Shown piece after piece: positions 38,321-50,900 of a DNA stretch of 64,000 bases. The stretch covers positions 2,855,685 through 2,919,684 of the forward strand of contig CAADRB010000004.1 of NCBI GenBank assembly GCA_900708905.1, written 5' to 3'. The position numbers and the translations under genes were made by a program. The notes under the pieces are model-generated. The model was given only the letters and a program-made list of their open reading frames with translations. It ran no database searches and was not told the DNA's origin. How positions within the stretch are numbered: the stretch's first letter is position 1; every line of letters starts with the position of its first letter. The stretch comes from Hymenolepis diminuta (Eukaryota; Platyhelminthes; Cestoda; Cyclophyllidea; Hymenolepididae).

Positions 38321-41300
38321 TTACCTGTTCTTCAATTTTTACACCTCCTCATTTAAGTTTCTCCCTGTTCGACCTGGAATTTCATTTCTTCTTTTCCAAT
38401 TTATTCACTATAAAGCTGGAAAAAAGCACTCAGAAATGCACTCCAGACAATCAACTGACCAGCAGCAAATTGATATAAACATCCGTGATATAGTACAGAA
38501 AATCAATGAGAACCCTGAACCATGATAACGCATTCAGGTGCGCAAATAACCAGTCAAGAATCCACATTAATACACCTGGAAAGGCAATAGTTTAGTCTCT
38601 TTCCTCTATCCTGCCATGTAAACAGCTAAACATATTCTCATGTATTCTCTCTGGTATCCTTTTTACGTTAGTCTGACATAAATTTCACGAAAATTATTGC
38701 CCTCGAGTGTCTGATTTTGGACAAACACAGCAACTGCGTTCCAGAAGTCGTGTGAGAAATCGTTTCAAATGTGAGAAGCCGATGCTTCCGGTTACAGGAA
38801 AGGTATATGAAATTGATAAATAAAGAGAGTTCTACTAAATTAAGCCGAAGTTCGGCTAGTATCAAAGTTGTAAGTCTCACCTTATACCAGGTAAACCCCC
38901 TGTACCCAAACTACAACCGGAACTACGTAGAAATCATCGTTTCAGGTCTGGAATCCCCCAATTACTTTTCTTCTCACCTCAGTAAACATTGCTTCGAAAA
39001 CTATGCGCCTAATGTTCCAATCGTATTCTAGATACGATCTTTGTTTAAATTGACTAAAAAACCAAAAAATTCTAGCTAAATTAATAATTAAGCTTCAGGG
39101 TGTTTTAGCTAAAAAACTACAGTAAATCTCGTCGGATACAAACATGTAAAGAAGGAATTGGCCGTGCAATCACTCTTATTTTTTGTGCTACCGGATGTGT
39201 ACTTTCATAAAATTATTCCGAATTTAAGGCGGTTCAATGAAACGAAGATTAAATGTTTTCTTGAATATGAACTGCAGAGCTAAACGTTACAAGTGAAAGC
39301 TGGAAAAGTACATCGAAATGAACAAAAGTAATTCAATCTGCAATAATTTGCAAGCCATGAATTCCCTTGTTTAATTCTCAATAGGATCATTGAGTAAATG
39401 GATTTATTATTAGGAATATCAATGAATAGCTGCGCAATTCGTCGTACCAAAGTGTGAGTTACTAATAAAGGGAAAAAGAATTTTGCATTATTTATTCTTA
39501 TTAAATAACAGTAATCCACGAAAATTTTTATTCCACATCTCCGTTATTACTAATCGGTTTCATTTGGTTTATTGCCTTGTTAAAATAAAAGGGTGATAAA
39601 TTAACATGGTAATTGTTTACAGTGGTATTTGCATTAATATTCAAAATGAGGTTTCTTTCTCATCGTCAAAATATTAAACATTACAGACTAACTGCATGAC
39701 TGAATTTGGATGAATCTTGACATTCTGTCTATGAGTCTAGTTGTACGATATTCTCGCAGAATGACTAATTTGATAGGTAGAAACGAAACTCAACTTTACT
39801 TTCTTACACTATGCAGTTCTCTTTATCTGATTTAACAAATTTCATATGCACACTCAAAACAGTAGCTGTCGTCACCAATCGATCGAAGTTCTTTTTGTGG
39901 ATTTTCCTGGTATACTTCCCCAGTCCAAATTTACCTGTATAACGTGGTTCTTTAAAAATGATGGTCGAAATGGTCGGGCTATTCATCCTCGCTCTCTTTC
40001 AGCATCTACCATTCACAAATTACATCTTGAAAGCCGCCAAGCACTTTGTTAATGATTAATTAGAAGTAGGCTAAACTAATGACCTCACTACCCAGTACAG
40101 AGGCACTCGTTAGCATGCAAAGGAAGGTCAGTGGGAAGCCGGCATGCTGATATATACTCATGCTGCGGAGGAGGTAGAGACCAGTGTGGCAAAATGGTTA
40201 CTTTCTCCCCCTTATGTTTCTTAAAGCCTCATGAACTACTTTACATGCCCTTACGGACCTTCACACCCTTTTATTATACATTACATGATATTACGCACCA
40301 CGTTTCATAATAAATACTCATTTAGACCACTTTTCTGCAGTCTTCCATCTCGTGTCTCCCAATATAGACCAGGGCGGTCACTAACGAAAACATCACGAGT
40401 GATGTAACCATCATTTCAGTTTAATTTAAAATAGGTTTTTAATTTATCTGCTTCAAATTTCAACTACATAACTTCAAATCATGGTATACTTACAGTTCTT
40501 TAATTTATATTTCTAGATGACGTATGTGTGGGAAAATGGCATATCAAATCGCTCATAGTTTTTCAACGAGAAATATGCATTTTCCTCCGATGTAAAATTT
40601 TAATTGATTTGTGAAAAGCGCGTTAACGCCTTAACGAAAATTTGGCATCTAGTATAATATTTTGTTCAAAAAATTTAACTCCAATATAATTGTTCATTCA
40701 CGAAGGCCGTCATGACAAATGTGGATTGAGAAGCCAACTTTATAGAAGAAAGATGACTAAATTCCACGCTTTTCTGTCCAACTCATAATTTGAACAAGAA
40801 AATGTTGATTGAAAGAATTTGTAGGAAGCGTAGCATAAATAGATCTTTATTAAGGCAACTTTATAGAAAAGGCATGTAAAGTTTATAAGATGCACAAAAG
40901 ATGGAGATAAGGACAAAGGAACATAAAGGTTACAAATGGTGGAAGGAGGCGACAATTTTGCCCTGTTTCCTCATAACTCCACCAAGAGGGATGGCGACGG
41001 ATGAATATATTGTCTGATCTAACCAATGGCCGCACTGAGCTCCCAGTTCCACTTCTCAATTGGTCCACACTGCGCGCATGCGTCAACTTTACTTTGGCGA
41101 AGCAAGATTTTGAGCCTACTCCTAGAACGGACTTATAGATTTAACAATAGAAAGCAAAAAATTACATTAAAGACAGACAAGGTTGCATAAGTAGAATGTA
41201 AAAACTAAAAAATGACAAAATTTCAGTAATTAACTTTCATTTATATGGCTAAATGAACAAACGTATGTTTGTAATAAAAAAAGTGGAATTATATCGTGAA

Positions 41301-41384
41301 ATTTTTCGGCCTATATAAGTGATTTTACTTATTTTCTCAATAATTTAGAGAAGCCATTTTTAAAAATTCATCTCGGAAAGAGGG

Positions 41385-41560
41385 CTAGTATCATAGACTG
41401 ACTGATGAGAAATTCAGACTCGATGACCTCCATTTACTAACCAAACCATTGAGATTGACCATTCCGTTCACTGAGTGTGTACCAATGGGTACCAAGCCCG
41501 TAACCTTTGACTTCACAGACGAGCATTTTAACTCCCACGCGATCATTGCACAATATTTCT
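41385..41560 (-). mobile_element. tRNA-derived SINE, degenerate copy
   Basis: The plus strand carries TGATGAGAAATTCAGACTC, TTCACTGAGTGTGTACCAAT and GGGTACCAAGCCC, the reverse of the SINE body and B-box region. It lies downstream of ADISSP exon C. Confidence 0.68.
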
Positions 41561-41823
41561 CAACGTTATCATACATCGAATCATCCAAATCAAACAGGCA
41601 TCATTGTATTTTTTCCAAGAAAAAAACTCCCAATTCCGCTTCAAGCAATAAGTGGGAACTAAGCAGTGAGGGAAAGGGATACAAGAAAGTCAGGGGAGAG
41701 GAAAATTTAGAAAAGGTCAGACGAATGACAGCCTGTACAACAAAGATAATGTTGAATGAAGAAGTGGGGAAAGGAAGGGGAAGAGTGATTAGCTGTGGCA
41801 AAATAAATGGAAGGGCCAAGATG

Positions 41824-41957
41824 TTAAGGCCAATCCTTGGAATCTTCATCATCTTCAAAACCAGCCCATTCAGTTTTACCTTCGGAATCTTCGTATTCGT
41901 CGGTGTGTCCCACTTGATGAATGCCCAAGCGGAGGGATGGTGTTCCATGACCCTTTC
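41824..41957 (-). CDS. ADISSP: ADISSP homolog, exon C (terminal, carries the HGTP signature)
   Basis: The acceptor is TTTTTGTAG. The exon opens GA AAG GGT CAT GGA ACA CCA and ends CCT TAA, 44 codons including the stop. The product ends with an acidic stretch (EDDEDSKDWP). Longer open frames exist on both strands here (182 codons plus, 115 codons minus), but only this frame joins in phase to exon B and carries the family signature. I did not find a convincing AATAAA close downstream. Confidence 0.87.
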
Positions 41958-44900
41958 CTACAAAAATGAGGGAAATAGTTTTCATTCGTCTTCATGATCG
42001 TTGAAATAATGCACTGATTTACTATTATTGCTCATTGGACTCTTAAAGATTCTAACTATGGGAAAGTGTCATAATAAGAAAAATAGCTAACGAGTCCATT
42101 AAGGTATGAAAAGGGGAGGGGATCAGCAATTAACGGATAATGAATCAGGACATCACAAGTCTTACTTCAGTTAAATCGAGTGGCATTAAGCTGTCCACAC
42201 TTTCATAAAAGGAGATTTTATTTTGTTCAATCTTCATCGTTTCACTTCCAGATTCATGCGTAAGATTGTGCTCAGTATGTTCAGAGCTTGCTTACACATT
42301 TGAATTCCGTGGTTGGCCAACTCATGTTCATTTTTTACAGCGAAAAGTAAGTATATGGGACTAACAGAGATACATTTAATTGAGAACAACTCACTCAGGG
42401 TGAACTATAATGAACACACTGATTTATATTATTGGATAGGTTTCTCGACCAGTAAAAATCAAATTAAACAATAATACATGTCATCTAGGGTAAAAATCGA
42501 TGCCTGTGCAAATGCATTTGGAAATCATGTTCAATGTTCCATAATTTACGTTTTACAGCATTATTTGATATTATATTATAACTCTTGGCAAGGGATCAAA
42601 AAATTTTGCAATTTCATCACGAGAAAGAGATTGAAATAAAAATCCGAAAAGGAATAAAAGAGAGGGAGGGTCGGAGAAGTTAGATTATCAAAAGAGTTTT
42701 ACCTCATTTGAATTTTGGATTTCGATCGCACACAATTTACTTAATGTTTAGTTCACTGTTTCACTTTCCAAAATTCAAACTTCACGAATCGTCCCCTAAA
42801 TTCTTATTACAATGTCTTATCAATATGCTCACTAATTAGGATGGTCAGCCTTACTAATTACAACCGTTTTTCTCTTCGAAAGGCCAAGAATGCATGATAA
42901 TCTAACATGATCTTAAACATAACATAACAGAGCCGATAGAATTCACCCAAAATGGACACTAATCTGTGAAGTCACTACATGCAATTAAGCTATTTATTCT
43001 GATCAACAGGCCATAATAGAACTGCTTTAGTCTTTAATATAACTTGGAACCTCCAGACACAGGGCATTTGAAGTTATTGGAATTCAATGCATTTGCAAAA
43101 CCACATTTATACAAATTCTCTCGAAATAAAAATTTTTCTATTGATCCTCACTAATATACCTGATACGACAGTTTCATCGGCAATGTTAAGTTCACTGTTA
43201 GCACAATATATCGTATTGAAATATCTAAATAATTAAAATATTATATTCACGAAAAAGATGAAAAACAACCCGGTTTGTAATGTCGGATAAGTTATGATAG
43301 AGGGCATGTTTTTGCTATCAAATAAGCTTTATAGTTGGAGCTCTACTATGATAGAAACATGTTAGATCGTTTTGTTTTCTAAGAACCACAGTTATTACAA
43401 GAAAACCAACGCAAATACTCATATTAGCGAATACTAACTTTGAAAGTGGGAATGGCACCAACACCCAAACCCTTCAAGCTTGGTAAATTTAGATGAAAGT
43501 GTATCAACATTTCCGAAACTCGGATAAATACCGGTTATCATATACCGACTATCGAACATAATAGCATCTGCAAGTGTTTATTTATCAATAAATTCACAAT
43601 AAGTATGCCCATCTGTATTTAAACATTTCCGGTTGCGTAACAGTAATTTTCGTGCATTTGGACAAACCAAACACAGTATTTGCGGTGGCAATTTCTGCCT
43701 TTCAAATCTGAGCAAAATCGACTTGTCGGGTTATAAACAGCTCTAATCCCGTGTAATTACTTTTTGTTACATTTTTTTGTATTTAAAATAGCAGGTTAAC
43801 TAATTCTCAACTCATATAAATAGTTCAATCCGTTAAAATAATTGCCTATAACATGCCACCAGGACAGTTTAGTGTTATTCTGAAACATCTCTGACTAAAA
43901 ACTCGCATTCTCCCAAATTAGCATTGTAATTATTGAATGGTATAGTTGGCCAGCAGTTCGCTGGATGTGGACAGAAGAGTATGCGGAATTCCCAAGGAAG
44001 GATGCACCTGTGGACTCATTTGTCTGCTCTGTTGTCTAAACCGTCAAATAATTAGTTTCTAATGGTTGCTCATCAGACTAACGGACACAAAGGGATCAAC
44101 TTAAGTACCTTAATTCGACTTGCTTATACCAAATCCGTTTTCACTTAAGCTGCGCTGACGTCAATATCCTTTGATTCCAAATTTTAATTCCCAAATTACA
44201 CATCTTTCCCACAATTTGCTCTATCTCAATTATTGCCAACAGAAACACAAAAAGAAATCAAATTTCTATCGCGGAAAGAAGCTGAGATTGGTCGGCAGAA
44301 AGTCTAACAAATAATAAAGGAGCAATCGGAATGATACTAAGAGCAAAAGATACCAGGGTCTTAAGTCATTTGATTTTTACAATATTTGCATAATGGGTGG
44401 TTCACATTCCAATATTCAAGTTTCATGATTCATTCCCTGGATTGTCTACGACTTCCATTGCTCATTGGCCACAGTTTTAATTGCAATGGTCGATGCTGCC
44501 ACTTCAAATCAGTTTTTCTCCCGACGACTGAGAAAGCAAAATGTTCTTACATGATGTTATGGAGCTTACAGTTTCAACATAGGAGCGATGCGATAGCTAA
44601 ACACTCATTATCTCTTTTTCTTTAAGGCCATTCAATACACTAATCCTCTCCACCTAGCTCTCCACCTTCTGATTCTGAAAAAATGCTGTTGCAACCACTT
44701 AGCTCATAGAAAGATTTTTGTTCTGTACGAGAATATCATTAAACCTAACCTAAAGTAGTTTAAAGTACTCTCGAGTGCATTCTAGTGAGCTTTGATAGGT
44801 TAAAAGCACTCAAGCTAGTAATCTGCCATTCATCATGGTTTCGGCTGTCTCTCGATTTGATAAGAATTCTGTACATTGTCTTAAATCTCGAATACACATA

Positions 44901-47900
44901 TGTTAGAAACTCCTCTTTCTTTATAGGTTAAAACTATGGAAAACATACCCCTAAGGTACAGCGCTTTTGTACTTTGCTTGAATAAGTGTATGCAAGCACT
45001 TCTCGGTCTTTTGACTTTGGAGGGTATAATGAAGCCGACAATTTAGAGGCATGAGATAGTTAAGTATTAGACGATCTCGTTTTCTAGTTAGTAGCTTAAC
45101 ATTGAGGGTATCCTAAAAGTAGCAGAAATCTTGTGCCGCAACATTAGTTGCGTCCTGACATCTTGACCATTAGAGGAGAAAAAAGTGAATTGAAATAGCA
45201 TGACCAGTCAACTGAACTAACTAATCGATATGCGCCGAACGTCATTTGCACAAAATCACCCAGCAATCTAGGAACTTTGAATTTCGGAATCAATAAGAAA
45301 ACAGCGTACATACCTATTTCAATAGTCAGATTAAGTAAAGATCCTTAGATGGCCTGATCTCATTCCTAATTCCTACCAACCGCCCTCCCTTTGACTCTTA
45401 TAGATCTATTTATTGTTACTCGAACTTGAGATGTTTCCCACAATTAAAAATTCCAAATTGATTTGTTCTGTCATGAGTTATAATAATATAATATAATAAC
45501 TCTAGTGGCCTGAGCTATCACCCTGTTATGAGGTACAGATATGCATCATTATTCTCTGCATTGACTTACCAAGGGCATTGGCGAGAAGGATGAAGTAGAC
45601 GCATCGATCGTTATTACCCGACTGTCTGAGGGCAAAGCTCTCGAAGATGTGTGGACTAGAATTGGTGGTCATTTTCAACGTCAATTTGTATACTGAAATA
45701 ACAAAGAAATGAGAAGTTTAATACATCATTAAACAAAGTATCGTCCAAATATTTACGTAATATTAGACCCAGTCAGTCGGGCAACATTTTTATAGGGAAC
45801 TAATTTTCTCCCTGAGAATTAACATACAACAACACCTGTTTCCAAATCAATAAACAAGGAGTTGAGTGGAGAACAGTAGTATATTTGACCATCGCAAGTA
45901 GTGAGAGGTAAAATATGAATTAAAATGTGGAAGAACAGGGAGTAAACGGCAGCACAGGGGGATTAAAAACGGGATTGTGATAAACAGGTAGAATTAAGGT
46001 ACGTTGAGTTTACTGTTCTGAGTCCCTTGTTAGACTGACGAACAATCAATAAAAATTATTATCTGACGGTTTGGTTAGAATAGGCATATGAATCAATATG
46101 TACATGCTTCCAAAATGCTACAGTATATTTATTCAACATTCTCAGTTTGAAAGAAGTTGAATTAGAAGCTATTGCACCAAGATTAGTTTCATAAGCAACA
46201 CTTTCTACATTTTTTTGCAAATCAAGACTCCGAAAACTATTATCACCTCTATAATAGAATAAAGTAAGAAATGTAGCAGTAAACCACTATTGTCTTTTCA
46301 TTTGATCCTAAGAATACCCTTTGCTTAGTTTGATTAAGCAGATCAAATACCTATTCGAGGTATCATCAGTACGCTTGTAACAAAATTCTACTAATTAAAT
46401 TGAGTAGTAGAATTTTTTGCTTAACCAATTTAGGGAAACAAGTATACGATTGACAAACACAAAGTTATTGTGTACAGATTACTTTACTTTCTCCGAGCGG
46501 AAATTTACCTGAGAGAGCATTTCAAGAGCCCATCTTAACAAATTTTGACTATGAATATGTACGGTTTTATTGCAAATGAAATAGATAATCTAATGCAGAA
46601 GTGTGCATTTAAACTACCATGATTTTAGAAAGCGATAAGCACAGGAATAAACAAAAGGGCATATGTTTATTCAAGCCATTTGGCAGAATGAAATAAGAGT
46701 AGTTTTAAATAGATCAAGTACTCTTTACTAATAATAGTGTTTACATTGAGAGAACTCTAGTGAGCACTGAGACTGTAAGTTGCAGTAATTTAAGCCTTTC
46801 CAAACTGCATAAACTCAGTCACCATATGACATGAATGAGACAGTCGATGACAGAATATTTTTATCAAGGAAAGAAAGAGAAAACAACTGTCTTCTAATTA
46901 GTAAGCTGAAAGGTGATTCCTTGGACAAGTAGAACCCACAATGCAGGTGTTAGATAACGGAGAAAGTAGAAAAAATGTTAAAGTCCGTGGAGGGAGAAAG
47001 GCAACAAATAGGAGGAATTCGCTAAACGAATGACGGTAGCATTAGGAATAGTCACTACAAATCTTTCGGATTGTACAAATATCATATTTTATGCCTCAGA
47101 AAATTATTAATAATCGTTAAAAAACTATCGATGTTAACTTATCATAAAAGATGAATGGATAAATAGCCATACTCAGATGTATCATTCTTTAATCGATTAA
47201 GTTTAATGTTGAAAAATTTTTAAGTAATCAATTATTGATCCCTAAAACACTAATTATAATTTTATTTGTCATCAGATCCTCTTTTCCATCCATAACCTTT
47301 TGATGCAATCTTAGTTTACCATTCACCATAGTAATACTAATAATTATAAAATTCTTTATTATGGAAAGCAACGGAAATCGGTTAACAGAAAGTTTAATAA
47401 GTCATGAATGCTGAAGGCAAAGCTAAGGAATCAAAGAGTCTTGGATTTGAGTAGTACAATATTTACCAAATTGGTAGTTCACAAAAAATTCATGATTCGT
47501 CTCTTGGATCAGATCAATAGCTTGTCTACGATGTTTAGCACTCATTAACCGGCATGTTTTAATCATGTTGGTCGGCTATGACACTTCGATTCATTTTTTC
47601 TTCCAATTTTTGAAAAGACAAAATGACCCCGCATGATACTGGGAAGTTTTCAGTCTCAACATTTATATCATTTTATGATGCCTGATTTCCGATATCAGCC
47701 ATTAATCCATTATCTATAACAATCCTTGATGGAATAGTTTTACTGGATTCTATTTAATTCAAATACATTATTATATACTTATAATATTTTAATTTTATTA
47801 TTTAAACCGGAAAAAAGCCTATTCATGGCAATATCATTTTGAAATAATTTTCGAAAGTTCAAAAAACAGAGTACCTTCCATTGTTTTTATAAAGAAAGCC

Positions 47901-50900
47901 AATTCCGTTCTCTATTTAGGGATAACATTCAGTCTTAGGGAGAACTGGGAAAAATTCGCTTGAGATCAGAATGAGATAATGATTACAGAGTTAATTGTCA
48001 TGAGAATTCAAACCCACGGAGATTCTAAGGCGTTTAATTAAAATAAGAATGAATTATTAATTACAATGAAATTAAACAACAAAAACAGTTTTTTTGACAC
48101 TTTTTCACTCAGTTTCATAATTTGCTAGGTACTCAATTTTAGCATGGTGAATTATAACAGGACATCGTAACATTATTTAAAAACCCCAAAACTGATTAAA
48201 AGAGCGTTTTTTTAAAGATGGGATAACACAAAGATTGTTACTGAATACTATGGCAAAAAGAGATGAAATCAATAGGATACTGTTTCAAATACTTATGCTA
48301 GTTTCATCTACCTGTTCTTGACTGTAAGAAGATCAGTCAATAAATAAATCAAAGTGACGTGATTAATCATTCAATTAAATCAAATGGCCAATAAGCTTCG
48401 AGTATCCCGGACATATGAACTCATTCAGAAATCCAGGGATCAAAAAGTAAAGACTGAGTTTTGAAAATTAGATATAACAACAACTAAACACTTTTCGAAT
48501 TCAAATAAAAACTTTTTACATCCTCACTTCATTCAATACTCCTACTCGACTCTCTGTTTCATTACTCCCTACAGACTATTTTGCCGTGTCCTGAGTTCAA
48601 ATGCTATGCCATGATTAAAACTTGCAATAATAATAGTAGTAAATCCATCTATTTAACGATCGTATATGGCATATGAAGTGAACGATAGGATGCATAGCTT
48701 TCATGTTCAGTGAAGCGAGAGCTCTGTGATCTTCAATGGTTACCTTTCTACATTTTGACACTCTTCTTACATGTGATTTAATTCTGATGTTTATGATCAA
48801 GTAAATACTTTCTCTTCACTTCGTTAAGTAGCTTTGAATTTGGAATAATTATATGAAAGTACACATCTGAGAGCGCAAAAAATGAGAAAAGTGGTTGCAA
48901 GGTTAATTTCTCCTTTACACGCTTGTTAGATCCAATGAATCATTTTTTATAAACTGACCTAGATTGATTAATTTCTTGTTTGCAAATATTTATTTTTCTG
49001 TTAAAACCCACACCTAGGTAACAAACTTTTACTGTTTCTCAATGTGCAAAAAACAACTGAAATGATAAAGGATAGGTATCAAAAATGTTGAGAGTAAAGT
49101 TAGGTAAAGTCAATTGACTTTTGAATTCAGCTTTTATAATATTTTCTTAATAAAGCAGTTCCCATTCAAATTTCATGATTCGTCACCTGAGCGACTTCTC
49201 GTAAACGATATCCTGTGTTTGGTAACTGGCTGTTTAATTAGGATAGTCAGTATTGCCACTTCAATAAATTTTTCTTCCAAAGCAGAATGATCCAACATAA
49301 GATTAAGCAAATTACATAATCTTAACATAGCAAGGCTGAGATTGCCCGATATACGCTTTAACGACCTTTTATTATAACAATCACGAAATGTACACCTAAA
49401 CGGCAAAAGCAGAATACAAATGCACGCAAAATGAACACAATTACATTTGAGTAGAAAAATAATGGCCGCCTAGACTACGTGCTTGAAGAATCTAATCCGT
49501 AGTCATACCCCGTGACTCCAAGTGATGGAATTTGTTCTCACATTAACCAGCCCACTGCTTATTTAACATCAAAAATGCATCCTCTTTTTTTCACTCTCTC
49601 ATTTCCATAGTTTTTTTAGAAACTAAATTTGGCAGAGGGCCCGTTTGAGAAGTCGCCAAGAGACTTAATAGAAGCGGAAATCTCAAATTTTTTATTAATC
49701 TAAGTACCAATCCTCGCATCTTCAACAGCAGTGCAATCTCAATTTCTGAAAGGGCACTCAATATTATCGACTTTACGTAAATGAGCACAAGGTATTTGCA
49801 AACCAAAACTGGATAATAGGCTACCTGAAGATCGCTAAAAGACGTAAGCCAAAAGAGGACGGCTGAAATATTACAAGAAATAGATTATGACGAATACGGA
49901 ATGAATACAAAGTGACAATTGAAAGTGCATATATCCTGACGATTTCAGAGTTCAGATATATTAACTCTGAACGCCGTTAACTCTATTTCTCAAATCCCTT
50001 ACTCCTTATTTCAACCGCTTTTAGCTTTCCCAGTACACAGACGCTTTCAGTGATTAAAATGGTAAAATTTAATAAATGATAACCATAAAACAGCACGATG
50101 ATATTATTAAAAAGCTAAATATGCAAGCAAAACACAAGCCATAGCGCAACACTATGAGTTTAAGTAAAGAGCAGCCATAAAAAATACAGCCCAGCTTTCC
50201 CTAATGCAGAATTCTTATCATGACTTAAGATGACCAAAACAATTAAGTCAATTTACTTGGAATTGTGAACTGTGGCAAGTTCAACTGTTTAGAATATCGC
50301 CGCTAGTCTCATCCACTTCCTCTTGGCTGTAAAGAGGGGCAAGTAAATCGAGCTGGGATGATCAACCATGGAAATAAATATATACAGTGAGCATTATCAC
50401 AGTCACGAATAAGGGAATCATATGATTAAAGTTGAACATTACGACATCGCAATGTGAACCCTCTTTTGAAAATATAGACAACTCCATGCTCTTAGATTCA
50501 TGTAAGACATGCGACATACTTATTTCATTAAATATTTACTGCTGGCTCCCACCCATTTTACACCTTAACGAACCCGTTTTTTATTCCTTTATAACGAATT
50601 TTTCCATTTATTAAAACGAATAAAGGATTTTTTGGTATTCCATGGGTAATAATAATAACAGGCAAAGAGACGGCACTAAATCTCTAAACAATAAAGCTCT
50701 GAAGAAAAGACGACCATTCAAATTTATACACTGCCGCTATTTCAAGTTAGTAATAAAAGTCAAAGGAACTGATAATCTAATGTCTTTAACAATCGAGAAT
50801 AAGGACTTAATGGGATTCCATTAAAACGATTGTTATTAGTCACCTCAACGAGATTGGTCTTAAATAATCATCCCATGAAAATACACAGTCTTTTATGCTA

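Larger units (their letters stand above)
31100..41823. other. Gene-free region between the coiled-coil and ADISSP genes
   Basis: No gene supported. It holds the SINE at 37.4 kb, the family A/B composite at 37.7-38.3 kb and the SINE at 41.4 kb. At 31100-37440 and 38330-41380 I see only AT-rich unique-looking DNA with scattered short ORFs and no convincing exon. Confidence 0.65.
41958..45569 (-). other. Intron 2 of the ADISSP homolog
   Basis: About 3.6 kb. It contains a family B fragment (42.2 kb), family A copies (42.6, 44.2 and 45.2 kb) and the left inverted arm. Confidence 0.75.

Noticed and set aside
41398..41410. Hammerhead ribozyme core (CTGATGAG followed by GAAA), as in schistosome SM-alpha elements
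   Set aside because: CTGATGAGAAA here has no helix II between the two conserved parts, and no partner strands pair. It is the decayed TTTCTCACCA part of the SINE.
41601..41948. 115-codon minus ORF
   Set aside because: Same strand as exon C but a different frame. It does not join to exon B and shows no family signature.
41449..41997. 182-codon plus ORF
   Set aside because: It is antisense to ADISSP exon C and its 5' half lies in a SINE copy. The minus frame has splice sites, phase and homology, and this one has none.
44386..44625. 79-codon ORF also found at 52339-52608, suggesting a conserved gene
   Set aside because: The identity reflects the recent inverted duplication of a non-coding family A copy. 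Other family A copies have this frame broken.
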